In this document: piece by piece, positions 36,503 to 46,052 of the stretch | Layout: each line of letters begins with the position of its first letter | How positions within the stretch are numbered: the first letter of the stretch is position 1 | Source: Terrilactibacillus tamarindi | GTDB lineage: Bacteria; Bacillota; Bacilli; Bacillales; Sporolactobacillaceae | Assembly (NCBI RefSeq): GCF_009718825.1 | Contig: NZ_WNHB01000003.1 | Location: 1 to 64,000, forward strand | Reading direction: 5' to 3' | DNA: 64,000 nucleotides | Notes under the pieces: generated by a model | What the model was told of the DNA's origin: nothing | What the model saw: the letters and a program-made list of their open reading frames with translations, nothing else | Databases searched by the model: none | Translations under genes and position numbers: made by a program

Positions 36503-38641
36503 TCACTCCACTATTGGGAAACTTATTTTGAAGGTTGTCCCTTTATTGATTTCACTTTCTATAGATACTTTACCATTGTGATTCTCTATGATGTTAAAAC
36601 TAACAGCTAGGCCTAGACCCGTTCCTTGTTCTTTTGTAGTGAAAAAGGGCTGACCGATGTTTTTTATTTTTGCCTCAGGTATACCTGGTCCTTCATCGGT
36701 GACACTTATCATAACAAATCCTTCAAGAAGCTTAACGTCGATCGTGACTTTACCTCCATTTGGCATAACCTCGATCGCATTTTTGATTAAATTTATTAAC
36801 ACTTGTTTTATTTGACTTTCATCACAATTAATGCAAAGTTCTTTCTTTGGAGGATGAATGATGAGTTCAACATTACTCATATTAGCCACGCTTCCAAGCA
36901 AGGTTGTCACATGGTTAATGAGTGTCATGACATTTTCTTTTTGGAACTTGTTAACGGTTGGTTTGGCCAGTAATAACAATTCATTTAAAATCATTTCGAT
37001 GCGGTTGAGCTCTGATTCCATGACGTTATAATATTGCTGTTTGACGGAATAACCATATTGCATCATTTGTAAGAAACCTTTTAGAGAAGTCAGAGGGTTT
37101 CTTATCTCGTGTGCAATTCCTGCAGCAAGCTCTCCAGCCATTGTCAGCTTTTCGGAACGTTTCATCAGGTTTTCTGTTTCAATTCTTTCACTAATATCTC
37201 GACTTATAGAAAGTACTTTTACAACTTGGTTCTGATCGTTTTTTATATATTGAAGTGATTGTTCAAACCAAACATAGTGTCCCTCTTTGTGACGAAAACG
37301 GAAAATTAAAACATTGGTATAATCAGGTGAATCTAATTTATATAAGTCATCAGGATGCAAATAATTTGAAATGTGATGGCCGATTAATTCTTTTGGTTCG
37401 TATCCATACCTCCGTGCAGCAGATGAAACATATTCATACCTTCCATCGGGCGTAGAGTAAGCAATAACATCTAAGGAGTTTTCAGTAATGAGTTGGTAGA
37501 GCTTTTCTATTCTTTTTAATTTATTTTGTTCTTGAATGATATCTGTGGTATCTTTGATAACGCCCGTTAACTGATGATGGTTGTGATTTGGTTGCACCAA
37601 ACTTTGTATATAACGAATCTCTTGATCATTTGGACGAATAATACGATAAGAGAGAGAAGAAGGTTCGTCTTGTTTTATCTTTGCCTGATTAATATTATCA
37701 ATAAATTGATCACGATCATCGGGATGGACTAACATGGTGTATTTTTTATGTGAATTGATTTGTTCTTCGCTTTTGATACCAAAGAGATCTAGATTAAGTG
37801 GGAACCAAGTCAATTGATCAAGGTTATAATCCCAGTTCCAACCAATTATCTCATTCATCTTATGAAACAAGGATTGTTGTATTTCATTCTTTTTCATCTT
37901 CTTTGTATGGGTAGGGAGCTGAGGCTCTTTTTTTAATGTAATAAAAATTCTAACCACTTGTTGCTGTATCATAATAGGCATCATCGTGATATGGACATCA
38001 AACTCTTTTTTGAAACGGTATAAAGCATTGACGCGGATTTGCACAGTTTGCCCTTTCGATACATTCTTTATTTCTTGAATAACCGTATGTTTATCACGTT
38101 TAGATATAATGTTACTAAGAGGTCGGCCATGGATAGTCTTTTCACATATTCCTAAGAGATTCTCCCAAGCATGATTAACGGTACCAATAAAACCATCCAT
38201 ATCCAAAGTAGAAATGGCTTCCGGGTAATGATCAAAAATATGACGATAGACTTTCGTGTCGGGTATGTACAGGTGTTCATTCGGTGTGGTTGTTTGTATG
38301 AAAATACAAATATGATGTTTCGATGGATAGATAAATACATTAACCCAATTATCTATCATTGGTAGTAAGTAATGAAAATTTTGTACCATTTGACGTTTAT
38401 AAGATGATCGGCATCTTTCAATTAAGTAAGTTAAAGAGGGGAAAATCCGTATTATGGATTTTCCAATAAGGTGGTTCAATTTTTTATTAAATAATCGTTC
38501 CGCTTTATGATTCAAATAACTAAAATGAAGGTTCGAATCAAGGATAAAAAAAGCAGGCTCTAATGTTTGAACCGTTCGATTTTGATCTCTTTTTGCTTTT
38601 TTATGCTTAATATAGGACATAAATCTTTTAATAAACTCCAA
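36503..38641 (-). CDS. Multi-PAS soluble sensor histidine kinase, sporulation-kinase-like
   Basis: The 712-residue kinase has four PAS-like domains (about 25-130, 135-250, 255-370 and 375-490; the fourth is clearest, LITENSLDVIAYSTPDGRYEYVSSA), then HisKA with phospho-acceptor His511 in AAGIAHEIRNPL, and a HATPase domain with NLIKNAIEVM, DEGPGIP and GTGLGLA. It has no membrane segments or response regulator partner, as in the orphan kinases KinA and KinE that feed the Spo0 phosphorelay; the role here is inferred. TTG 38641 lies 8 nt after AGAAGG, whereas the GTG at 38650 is 1 nt from it. Confidence 0.82.
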   Translation of the reverse strand: MEFIKRFMSYIKHKKAKRDQNRTVQTLEPAFFILDSNLHFSYLNHKAERLFNKKLNHLIGKSIIRIFPSLTYLIERCRSSYKRQMVQNFHYLLPMIDNWVNVFIYPSKHHICIFIQTTTPNEHLYIPDTKVYRHIFDHYPEAISTLDMDGFIGTVNHAWENLLGICEKTIHGRPLSNIISKRDKHTVIQEIKNVSKGQTVQIRVNALYRFKKEFDVHITMMPIMIQQQVVRIFITLKKEPQLPTHTKKMKKNEIQQSLFHKMNEIIGWNWDYNLDQLTWFPLNLDLFGIKSEEQINSHKKYTMLVHPDDRDQFIDNINQAKIKQDEPSSLSYRIIRPNDQEIRYIQSLVQPNHNHHQLTGVIKDTTDIIQEQNKLKRIEKLYQLITENSLDVIAYSTPDGRYEYVSSAARRYGYEPKELIGHHISNYLHPDDLYKLDSPDYTNVLIFRFRHKEGHYVWFEQSLQYIKNDQNQVVKVLSISRDISERIETENLMKRSEKLTMAGELAAGIAHEIRNPLTSLKGFLQMMQYGYSVKQQYYNVMESELNRIEMILNELLLLAKPTVNKFQKENVMTLINHVTTLLGSVANMSNVELIIHPPKKELCINCDESQIKQVLINLIKNAIEVMPNGGKVTIDVKLLEGFVMISVTDEGPGIPEAKIKNIGQPFFTTKEQGTGLGLAVSFNIIENHNGKVSIESEINKGTTFKISFPIVE

Positions 38642-38848
38642 AGTCGACACCTTCTTAAATTAATGTGGAATCATAACATGATGTTCTATCTATTTTAAAC
38701 GAAAACTTCTATTTATGAGATTATTGAGGAATAATATAGACTATCTTCGACCGATTCGATGTTGTGCAAAATCCCAATAATTTAACCTATCAAACAGTGA
38801 AATGAATAAATCTCCCAAAATTTGAAGTCTCATTTACTTATAATAATA

Positions 38849-38880
38849 ACTTAGTTTTTCAGGATAACTAAGTACTTTTT
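38849..38880. other. Stem-loop followed by T tract, no gene assigned
   Basis: ACTTAGTT pairs with AACTAAGT, followed by ACTTTTT. No rightward gene ends before it, so its role is unclear. The 38642-39171 gap otherwise holds the kinase upstream region and repeat copy D. Confidence 0.35.
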
Positions 38881-38946
38881 AAAAAAAAGTCGGTTTTTTT
38901 ATCGAATTTTTTTATATGATGTTCTAATAAGTCTATTTATGTCACA

Positions 38947-38995
38947 AGTGAAGCTTCCATCAGTGGGGGTTCTTCATGCCCGTTAAGGCGGGATA
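38947..38995 (-). repeat. Structured repeat family 1, internally deleted tandem copy D'
   Basis: A 49-bp remnant holds only the right terminus (AGTGAAGCTTCCATCAGTGG as read on +) joined to the left terminus (CCCGTTAAGGCGGGATA). It is directly abutted by full copy D, so the two share a single TTTAT junction. Confidence 0.85.
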
Positions 38996-39150
38996 AAGTG
39001 AAGCTTCCATCAGTGGGGGGGTTTCCTCATCCCCCACTGATGGTTAGCTGAACCAATCGGACCTTTACGGGCAGTTGATCCCTCACCTATCTTCTTTGAC
39101 TACTCAGAATCTTGAGATGGGGGTCTTACTTGCCGTTAAGGTGGGATAAA
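38996..39150 (-). repeat. Structured repeat family 1, copy D
   Basis: A full ~155-bp copy on the minus strand, in tandem with the deleted copy to its left. Its left terminus (TTTATCCCACC on the minus strand) ends about 21 bp before the ATG of the flavoprotein gene, so that gene's promoter must lie within or beyond the element. Confidence 0.92.
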
Positions 39151-39171
39151 TAATGATAGAGGTGTGTTGTA

Positions 39172-40452
39172 ATGATATATGATGTTATTGTCATTGGCGG
39201 AGGTCCAGCGGGATTAATGGCCGCTGTTTCCGCCGCAGAGAATGGGGCATCTGTTTTATTATTAGACAAGGGTGATAAACTAGGGCGAAAACTGGCTATT
39301 TCTGGCGGAGGGAGATGTAATGTCACCAATGCGATGCCTATTGATGATTTAATTCGTCATATTCCAGGGAATGGTCGTTTTCTTTATAGTGCTTTATCGG
39401 CCTTTAATAATCAAGATATTATGAATTTTTTTGAAAAACTTGGAATTGCTTTAAAAGAAGAGGACCATGGAAGAATGTTTCCTGTGTCCAATAATGCCAA
39501 ATCTGTCGTTGATGCTTTGTTAAAGAAGGTGAAGTCACTTAACGTTGAGATACGTGTTAATCAACCTGTCCAAGCTATTCTTAATAAAGAAGGTTCAGTG
39601 CAGGGGGTAAAACTGGTTTCAAATGAAAAAATCATGGCCTTAACGGTGATTGTTGCAGTTGGTGGAAAGTCAGTTCCTCAAACCGGGTCGACAGGGGATG
39701 GGTATGCGTGGGCTAAGGCCTGTGGACATACCATAACTGATTTATATCCAACGGAAGTCCCGTTGCTATCAGATGAACCTTTTATTAAACAGAAAGTACT
39801 GCAAGGACTATCTTTACGAGATGTGGCCGTAACCCTTGTGAATCCAAAGGGAAAATCAATTCAAACACATCGCTGGGACGTTCTATTTACCCATTTTGGT
39901 CTATCGGGTCCAGCTATACTTAGGTTAAGCCAATTTGTGGTTAAAGCGTTGAAAAAGTTTAAAGTACCTTATTTGGAAGTTCAAATTGATACGATGCCGG
40001 ATCGAAATGAAGAAGAGGTTTTTCAATCACTCCTACGTTTGGCTAAAGAGAGTCCTAAAAAAGCTTTAAAATCGGTTTGGAAAGGAATCGTTCCAGAAAG
40101 ATACTTGTTGTTTCTTCTCGATCAGATTAACGTGTCACCAACGATAAATTATCATGAACTACCCCATGAAAAAGGTCGTGACATGGCTCGTGTGCTTAAA
40201 GCATTCCCGGTGCGGGTTTCGGGAACCTTGCCCATTGAAAAAGCGTTTATCACAGGTGGAGGGGTCTCTTTAAAAGAAATAAATCCTAAAACAATGGCGT
40301 CAAAAAAAATGTCAGGTCTTTATTTTAGTGGAGAAATTATGGATCTTCATGGCTATACGGGAGGTTATAATATCACATCTGCTTTTGTAACTGGCCATGC
40401 GGCGGGACAAGCTGCAGCAAGGGAGGCTCTTAGTGTAAAAAATCATAGGTAA
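39172..40452 (+). CDS. BaiN/HI0933-family FAD flavoprotein
   Basis: The 426-residue flavoprotein has an N-terminal FAD dinucleotide motif ([10 protein letters not shown], residues 9-18), [17 protein letters not shown] typical of this family, [18 protein letters not shown] and a C-terminal second FAD region with [30 protein letters not shown] and [15 protein letters not shown]. It corresponds to B. subtilis YtfP. The physiological substrate is not established for this branch. It is preceded directly by repeat copies D and D' and converges on pdxK across a bidirectional terminator. Confidence 0.87.
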   Translation: MIYDVIVIGGGPAGLMAAVSAAENGASVLLLDKGDKLGRKLAISGGGRCNVTNAMPIDDLIRHIPGNGRFLYSALSAFNNQDIMNFFEKLGIALKEEDHGRMFPVSNNAKSVVDALLKKVKSLNVEIRVNQPVQAILNKEGSVQGVKLVSNEKIMALTVIVAVGGKSVPQTGSTGDGYAWAKACGHTITDLYPTEVPLLSDEPFIKQKVLQGLSLRDVAVTLVNPKGKSIQTHRWDVLFTHFGLSGPAILRLSQFVVKALKKFKVPYLEVQIDTMPDRNEEEVFQSLLRLAKESPKKALKSVWKGIVPERYLLFLLDQINVSPTINYHELPHEKGRDMARVLKAFPVRVSGTLPIEKAFITGGGVSLKEINPKTMASKKMSGLYFSGEIMDLHGYTGGYNITSAFVTGHAAGQAAAREALSVKNHR

Positions 40453-40472
40453 CTTTTTATTAGGACAAAAAT

Positions 40473-40500
40473 AGAACCTATCTTTAATGGATAGGTTCTT
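40473..40500. terminator. Bidirectional terminator between the flavoprotein and pdxK
   Basis: A perfect 10-bp stem (AGAACCTATC with GATAGGTTCT, 40473-40482/40490-40499) between convergent genes. Confidence 0.8.
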
Positions 40501-40508
40501 AAGTATTC

Positions 40509-41336
40509 TTAATTTTTCGTTGCAGTTAAGCTCTTTTTATACGCACTATGGTCTGTTGGACCAACATATTGATTTAATTTAAATGAATGACGAATCGCTT
40601 CGGTGATGAAGTCTTTCGCTGTTTGGATTGCTTCTTTAACTGAACGGCCCTTGGCTAGTTCGGCTGTGATGGCAGCTGAATAGGAGCAGCCTGCGCCATG
40701 AATGTATGGAGTATCAATTTTTTCAGATTCAATTAATTCAAAATCTTGACCATCATAAAGAACATCCGTAGCCTTTTCTGTGTTAAGTTTGCTGCCACCT
40801 TTAACAATGACATAGTTACTACCAAGATCATGAATAATGGCAGCAGCTTGTTTCATTTGATCGACCGTCGTGATTGGTGGAAGCTGAGCTAATTTTGCAG
40901 CTTCAAATAAATTTGGTGTCGTTACAGTCGCTAAGGGTACTAGAAGTTCACGTAAACTGGTTGTATTCTCTGGTTGAAGTTCTTCATCAGCCCCTTTACA
41001 TACCATGACAGGGTCAATCACCACGTTCTTTATTCCTTGTTCTTTAATTGTTTTTGCCGTTAACTCAATGATCTCTGGAGACCCAAGCATACCTGTTTTC
41101 ATGGCGTCTACACCAGCACCAACAACAATGGTGTCTAATTGAGGTTTCAAAATATCTACACTAATAGGAAAGACTTGGTGAGCCCAGCTATTATACGGAT
41201 CCATAGCGACAATTGTGGTAATGGCACTCATCCCATATACGCCTAGTTCCTGAAAGGTTTTCAAATCGGCTTGTAGTCCTGCGCCACCACTGCTATCAGA
41301 ACCAGCAACAGTAAGAGCTTTGTAATGTGTTGTCAT
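40509..41336 (-). CDS. pdxK: Pyridoxine/pyridoxal kinase of the ThiD-like type
   Basis: The 275-residue ribokinase-fold enzyme phosphorylates B6 vitamers. It has TVAGSDSSGGAGLQADLKTFQE at the N-terminus, VVIDPVMVCKGADE in the middle and the anion-hole motif TPYIHGAGCSYSAAITAEL. It is close in length and sequence to the B. subtilis kinase first annotated as ThiD2 and shown to act on pyridoxine; the DPYNSWAHQVFPI stretch is diagnostic of that branch. HMP kinase activity is the alternative. ATG start, 9 nt after AAGGAG. Confidence 0.85.
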   Translation of the reverse strand: MTTHYKALTVAGSDSSGGAGLQADLKTFQELGVYGMSAITTIVAMDPYNSWAHQVFPISVDILKPQLDTIVVGAGVDAMKTGMLGSPEIIELTAKTIKEQGIKNVVIDPVMVCKGADEELQPENTTSLRELLVPLATVTTPNLFEAAKLAQLPPITTVDQMKQAAAIIHDLGSNYVIVKGGSKLNTEKATDVLYDGQDFELIESEKIDTPYIHGAGCSYSAAITAELAKGRSVKEAIQTAKDFITEAIRHSFKLNQYVGPTDHSAYKKSLTATKN

Positions 41337-41418
41337 AAATACCTACTCCTTACTTTAGATCTTATTTAAAAGTATAAGCACTAAGCTATAAAGATATCAA
41401 ATTTCAAAATCAGACTCA

Positions 41419-42075
41419 TTATTTTTCATCAAATGAATAAGTCCAAAATTCCTCTGTCTTAAATCGTTCTTGCAGACTTGGATTTTGTTTCATCTCTTGA
41501 ATAATGGGTGCTGTCTGCGACATGTGAGCTGCTAAGACGGCTAACTTTTGATCGATAACGTCTGTCACATCACGGACGACATCTGGCTTTCCAAGGTCAT
41601 CTACAATATTATGTGAGAATCCTACACAATGTAGTAGTGGACGGTCTTGGCTTGGGAGTTTTTCAAGTGCTCTTACAACGGCTGCACCACAAGCATCATG
41701 ATCTGGATGCACACTGTATCCAGGATAGAATGTAATAACTAATTGAGGATTTAATTCATGAATAACGTGAATAAATACATCGGCGAGTGCGTCTTTATCT
41801 TCAAATTCAATCGTCTTATCATGATAGCCCATCATTCTAAGATCCTTAATTCCAGCAAGGCGACTGGCTTCTTGGAGCTCCTTCTTTCGATAGTCTGGCA
41901 GGGTTTCCCTTGTGGCGAATATAGGAGAGCCCATATTACGTCCCATTTCTCCGAGTGTTAAACATAAATAAGTAATCGGGATCCCTTGATTTGACCACTG
42001 TATCAGGCTTCCAGCAACTCCGAATGACTCATCATCAGGATGTGGAAAAATGACAAGGACGGGTTTTTGATTCAA
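41419..42075 (-). CDS. bshB2: N-acetylglucosaminyl-malate deacetylase of bacillithiol synthesis
   Basis: The 218-residue zinc deacetylase of the LmbE/PIG-L family has PHPDDESFG (zinc His and Asp), TLGEMGRNMG and HPDHDACG (zinc His). It removes the acetyl group of GlcNAc-malate during bacillithiol synthesis, and may deacetylate bacillithiol S-conjugates. The YojF gene lies 19 bp upstream, as in Bacillus (yojF-yojG), which identifies this as the BshB2 rather than BshB1 paralogue. TTG start, 8 nt after AGGAGG. Confidence 0.9.
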   Translation of the reverse strand: MNQKPVLVIFPHPDDESFGVAGSLIQWSNQGIPITYLCLTLGEMGRNMGSPIFATRETLPDYRKKELQEASRLAGIKDLRMMGYHDKTIEFEDKDALADVFIHVIHELNPQLVITFYPGYSVHPDHDACGAAVVRALEKLPSQDRPLLHCVGFSHNIVDDLGKPDVVRDVTDVIDQKLAVLAAHMSQTAPIIQEMKQNPSLQERFKTEEFWTYSFDEK

Positions 42076-42094
42076 GTTAATGACCTCCTCTTTC

Positions 42095-42439
42095 TTAAAA
42101 AGGGTGCTCGCTTAATTCGAGTGCTACAGCTAATTTACCTTCATGATTATGCCCTGCGAGGAGCAAGCGTCCTTTTTCATCCATTTCAAAATCGGTGAGA
42201 CCTTCGGCATAGATCCAGCCTAGCTCCATTTTTAAACCAACACGGTATGGACCTTTCCCTGTGAGTTTCCCTTGTGAAAATTCAACCCGTGCATTCCGGA
42301 TAAATGCACCTGCTGAATGGAAAGTTTGATCTGTATGTGTTGCATACGCCCCATTTGTTGTTTCAAGATGGACATAAATCTTTTTATTCTTGAACTTTTC
42401 AATAAGGGGTTGAACAAGATGACGCTCTATAGGCTTCAT
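42095..42439 (-). CDS. yojF: YojF-family (DUF1806) protein, partner of bshB2
   Basis: The 114-residue soluble protein is of the DUF1806 family (IYVHLETTNGAYATHTDQ, FIRNARVEFSQGKLTGKGPYRVGLKMELGWIYAEGLTDFE). Function unknown; it consistently precedes bshB2 and may bind or modify a sugar substrate or assist the deacetylase. I chose ATG 42439 (8 nt after AGGAGG) over the adjacent GTG 42442. Confidence 0.85.
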   Translation of the reverse strand: MKPIERHLVQPLIEKFKNKKIYVHLETTNGAYATHTDQTFHSAGAFIRNARVEFSQGKLTGKGPYRVGLKMELGWIYAEGLTDFEMDEKGRLLLAGHNHEGKLAVALELSEHPF

Positions 42440-42676
42440 CACGAATTCCTCCTAACGACATCGGTTACCGATAGACTTTTAATTAGGGTATTTTCATCTT
42501 TTGATCTTATCTTAACAGTTTATCAGAATTCCCTAACGGACGAAATTATGATGTATCCATAAGATGATGAGAAAATGATAGCCTATTTTGAACACGATAA
42601 GCAAATTTGTGGCTATAACCTAGTTATTACGGGTAAATTAGACATAACATGGTAAAAGAGAAGGAGAGAAAATCGT

Positions 42677-43639
42677 ATGAATCAAGATAACCATCATTAT
42701 CAACGGGCGACTTTTGCAGGGGGATGCTTTTGGTGTATGGTAAAACCTTTTGACGAGCTACCTGGGATTAAAAGCGTCATTTCTGGCTACACAGGCGGAC
42801 ATACGATCAATCCGAGCTATGAAGAGGTTACAACCGGCTTAACAGGGCATGTTGAAGCTGTTCAGATAACCTATGATGAAACTGTTTTCCCATATGAGAA
42901 ATTACTTGAGATCTTTTGGCAGCAAATTGATCCAACTGATCCTGATGGGCAATTTTTTGATAAAGGATCTTCCTATCGCACGGCCATCTATTATCACAAT
43001 GAAGAACAAAAATCGGCAGCAGAAAAATCGAAAAAGAGATTACAAGAGAGCGGTATCTTTAAGAAACCCATTGTGACGCCTATTTTACCGGCGGAAACTT
43101 TTTATCCTGCGGAGGATGATCACCAAGCTTATTATAAAAAAAATCCATATCACTATAAACGCTATTTTACAGGATCAGGCCGGGATGCTTTTATTAAAAA
43201 ACATTGGGGAGTCAAAAAGGATGAACAAGAATTGAGGAAGAAATTAACGGATATTCAATTCAATGTCACTCAACGAAATGCAACGGAGCGTCCTTTTGAA
43301 AATGAGTATTATGCAAGTGAGGAAGAAGGCATTTATGTCGATGTTGTATCGGGCGAACCTCTATTCAGCTCAAAAGACAAATATGATGCTGGATGTGGAT
43401 GGCCAAGTTTTACAAAACCAATTCAATCTGCTCATATTGAAGAACATACCGATTTAAGTCACGGTATGATTAGAACAGAGGTTAGAAGTAAGTACGCTGA
43501 TTCACACTTGGGTCACGTGTTTCATGATGGACCGGATTCAACGGGACTTCGGTATTGTATTAATTCTGCTGCTCTTCGGTTTATACCTAAGAAAGATCTT
43601 GTTAAAGAAGGATACGGGGAGTATGTCTCCTTATTTTAA
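42677..43639 (+). CDS. msrAB: Bifunctional peptide methionine sulfoxide reductase MsrA-MsrB
   Basis: The 320-residue fusion repairs both epimers of methionine sulfoxide. Residues 1-160 are MsrA with the catalytic GCFWC. Residues 180-320 are MsrB with GCGWPSF, SHLGHVF and the catalytic Cys in [11 protein letters not shown]. The MsrB half lacks the CxxC zinc pairs (VSGEPLF where zinc forms have CG), so it is the zinc-free type. No signal peptide, so cytoplasmic. The ATG follows AAGGAGAG. Confidence 0.92.
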   Translation: MNQDNHHYQRATFAGGCFWCMVKPFDELPGIKSVISGYTGGHTINPSYEEVTTGLTGHVEAVQITYDETVFPYEKLLEIFWQQIDPTDPDGQFFDKGSSYRTAIYYHNEEQKSAAEKSKKRLQESGIFKKPIVTPILPAETFYPAEDDHQAYYKKNPYHYKRYFTGSGRDAFIKKHWGVKKDEQELRKKLTDIQFNVTQRNATERPFENEYYASEEEGIYVDVVSGEPLFSSKDKYDAGCGWPSFTKPIQSAHIEEHTDLSHGMIRTEVRSKYADSHLGHVFHDGPDSTGLRYCINSAALRFIPKKDLVKEGYGEYVSLF

Positions 43640-43755
43640 GTTTCTTTAGTTTTTACTTATTGTAAAATGGGGACTATTGATTGGGCTGATGAAGACGGTA
43701 GGATAACAATGAAATGTTAATTGACCTGTTAAATAAAGTAAACATTAGCTATTTG

Positions 43756-43785
43756 AAAAGCGCAGTTTCTAGGATTGCGCTTTTT
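43756..43785 (+). terminator. Terminator after msrAB
   Basis: AAAAGCGCA pairs with TGCGCTTTT with T tract. The rest of the 43640-44041 gap is AT-rich without recognisable features. Confidence 0.7.
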
Positions 43786-44041
43786 ATAGTTGTTAAGATT
43801 CTTATGTCTTTTTTTACACGTTGTATAATAATTTATTTAATTCTTGCAATTAAGTAATATTCTTATATATAATGGTTAATAATACCTATATCCTCCATCT
43901 ATGTGATCATATATCTACCTAAATATAGGTAATCTACTCATGGCATTCATTATTTATAGTTCATAAGTCTTAAAAATGCATAATGCACATGATCAATTTT
44001 TTTAAAGTGTTATAAAATGATAAGTTGGAAGAGTGAGATAT

Positions 44042-45751
44042 ATGAATTTTCATGATAGCTTCCTCAATAAAATAATTAAAATTGAAAATACAAATCAGGA
44101 TCTTGAAACCACCTTTCCCTTAAAGCCCTCTGTCTTTGAACTTAGAGAGAATCTTGATCCTATTTTGTATGAAGTAGCTCAAACTCTTAAGAAGTCCATT
44201 GTTATTTTAATCATTTTAGAAAACGATCGTCCCTATGTCCTCTCAACCTATGGAATTCCAAAAAATAAACTCCGAGAAATCGATTTAGACATTGACAGTC
44301 ATGATTTACCTTTTGTAATTAGTGAACCTATAAAAGATATGAAGGGAAGACTGCTCGGTCATTTACTTTTGGCGGATCCTCGGCCAAGTCATTTTTCAAA
44401 GCATGATCAACAAACATTAGACATCTATATAAAATGGATGGCCTCTGTATTTAAAAAAACGATTTTTAAAAAAAATAACGATTATTATCAGCTTTTTACC
44501 GATATCGTGTGTAAATCGACTAGTTTATCTAAAAAGATGAACGATCTAATTCTATTAAGCTGCCAACTGTCAGGTGGATCAGGTGGAGCGATTGTTTCAT
44601 TTTCATATGACAGAGAAGGAATAGTGGAAAATGCAGTCGGACCATGGTTAAAATCAGGGGACCGGCTTAATCAGCCATTTACAGATTACTTTGATTTGAG
44701 CAAGGATATGGATCATTATAGATTTGACTTTGGAAAATATGACATTATAGGGAAGAAATTAATCACAGATAAGAATGGTTTATCAGTGTTGCTTCTCTAT
44801 TCAAATGAAAAATTCACTATTGATTCTCATTTTATCAATCAAGGAATGATGAAATTTATCGTCGATTGGTTAAAAAGAGAAATTAAAAGAAGCTTAAGTA
44901 AACGTAACAGAATAGATATGGTCAAAGTTTATCATGACCTATTTAAGACTGTAAAAGATGCTATCATTATTTCAAATCAAAAATTAACAATTCAATTTGT
45001 TAACAAAGTAGCTAAACGCTTGTTTGGCTATAAAAAAGTCGATATGGTTGGCAAGAAACTCACGGACATTATAAATAAAAATGATCAATCAATACATAAA
45101 CTAAAACAGTTATGTGAGAACCCTGTACATACGGACCATGTCATTGAATTTAAGGCAAAACAGCGAGATGGTACGATGATCTGGTTAGAAATGACGACTT
45201 ATATTATTAAAACAAAAAGAGAATGTCTCTTTGGTCACGTCATAAAAGATATTACAACACAAAAAGCCAATCAAGCTATGATTCACCGATTGGCTTATTT
45301 CGATTCACTAACCGATTTGCCAAACAGAATTTCATTTAACGAAAAAGTTGTTGAATGTTTAGAAAGTCATCAACGATTTGGTATTTTATTTATAGACATT
45401 AACGGCTTTAAAGAAGTAAATGATACCTATGGTCATAACATGGGTGACCAGTTATTAAAGGAGATAGGGTATCGACTTGAAAAGTTAAAAAGTCAATTAA
45501 ACTTTCACGCCTACCGATATGGGGGCGATGAATTTTTAGTATTAGTGAATAGACGTTTAGAAAAAATTAACGATATAAGTCGGACCATAAAGAAAGAACT
45601 CTCAAGAAGGTATTATTTTATTAACCATGAAATATCCATTTCGGCAAGTATTGGTACTAGTATCTTTCCAGAAGATGGATCTGATATTCTAACGCTCCTT
45701 CAGAGAGCAGATTTGGCGATGTATCAAGCGAAATTCTCAGATGAAAATTAG
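44042..45751 (+). CDS. Soluble PAS-GGDEF diguanylate cyclase
   Basis: This 569-residue signalling protein has a divergent N-terminal region (about 1-280) that may hold GAF-like folds, a PAS domain (about 290-400, IISNQKLTIQFVNKVAKRLFGY) and a C-terminal GGDEF domain (about 410-569, HRLAYFDSLTDLPNR and FIDINGFKEVNDTYGHNMGD). The active site YGGDEF is intact, so c-di-GMP synthesis is expected. The inhibitory RxxD I-site that would lie five residues before GGDEF is QLNF here, so product feedback through it is unlikely. ATG 44042 is chosen over GTG 44033, which lies on the binding site. Confidence 0.85.
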   Translation: MNFHDSFLNKIIKIENTNQDLETTFPLKPSVFELRENLDPILYEVAQTLKKSIVILIILENDRPYVLSTYGIPKNKLREIDLDIDSHDLPFVISEPIKDMKGRLLGHLLLADPRPSHFSKHDQQTLDIYIKWMASVFKKTIFKKNNDYYQLFTDIVCKSTSLSKKMNDLILLSCQLSGGSGGAIVSFSYDREGIVENAVGPWLKSGDRLNQPFTDYFDLSKDMDHYRFDFGKYDIIGKKLITDKNGLSVLLLYSNEKFTIDSHFINQGMMKFIVDWLKREIKRSLSKRNRIDMVKVYHDLFKTVKDAIIISNQKLTIQFVNKVAKRLFGYKKVDMVGKKLTDIINKNDQSIHKLKQLCENPVHTDHVIEFKAKQRDGTMIWLEMTTYIIKTKRECLFGHVIKDITTQKANQAMIHRLAYFDSLTDLPNRISFNEKVVECLESHQRFGILFIDINGFKEVNDTYGHNMGDQLLKEIGYRLEKLKSQLNFHAYRYGGDEFLVLVNRRLEKINDISRTIKKELSRRYYFINHEISISASIGTSIFPEDGSDILTLLQRADLAMYQAKFSDEN

Positions 45752-45961
45752 TTTATTTTTAAACGCAAGAAAAGGGCTATTATTAGGTAAAATACGACAT
45801 TATTTGCAAAATTTTGGGTTGCTTAATAGTAAAATAAGCATATAATAATGAATATCAGATAGTAGTCTATTAATATTTTAAATTAATATTCAATTGATAG
45901 GAAAGTCTGATGATTTTGGTATAAATGGATGTTAGTCTATCTTTATTACTTGTTACTTGAC

Positions 45962-45982
45962 TTGGTGACTTTTTGAACAACC
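45962..45982 (-). repeat. Solo end of family-2 MITE-like element
   Basis: TTGGTGACTTTTTGAACAAC plus C reproduces the outer 21 bp of the AGGTTGTTC end of the elements at 3125 and 26599; the rest of an element is absent. It lies in the 45752-46052 gap upstream of the NlpC/P60 gene, which otherwise shows nothing. Confidence 0.65.
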
Positions 45983-46052
45983 GCTTTAATGACTCTGATA
46001 AATAAAATCTACTAAATAAAAACATAACGTAATACATCCATGGGGGGATATG

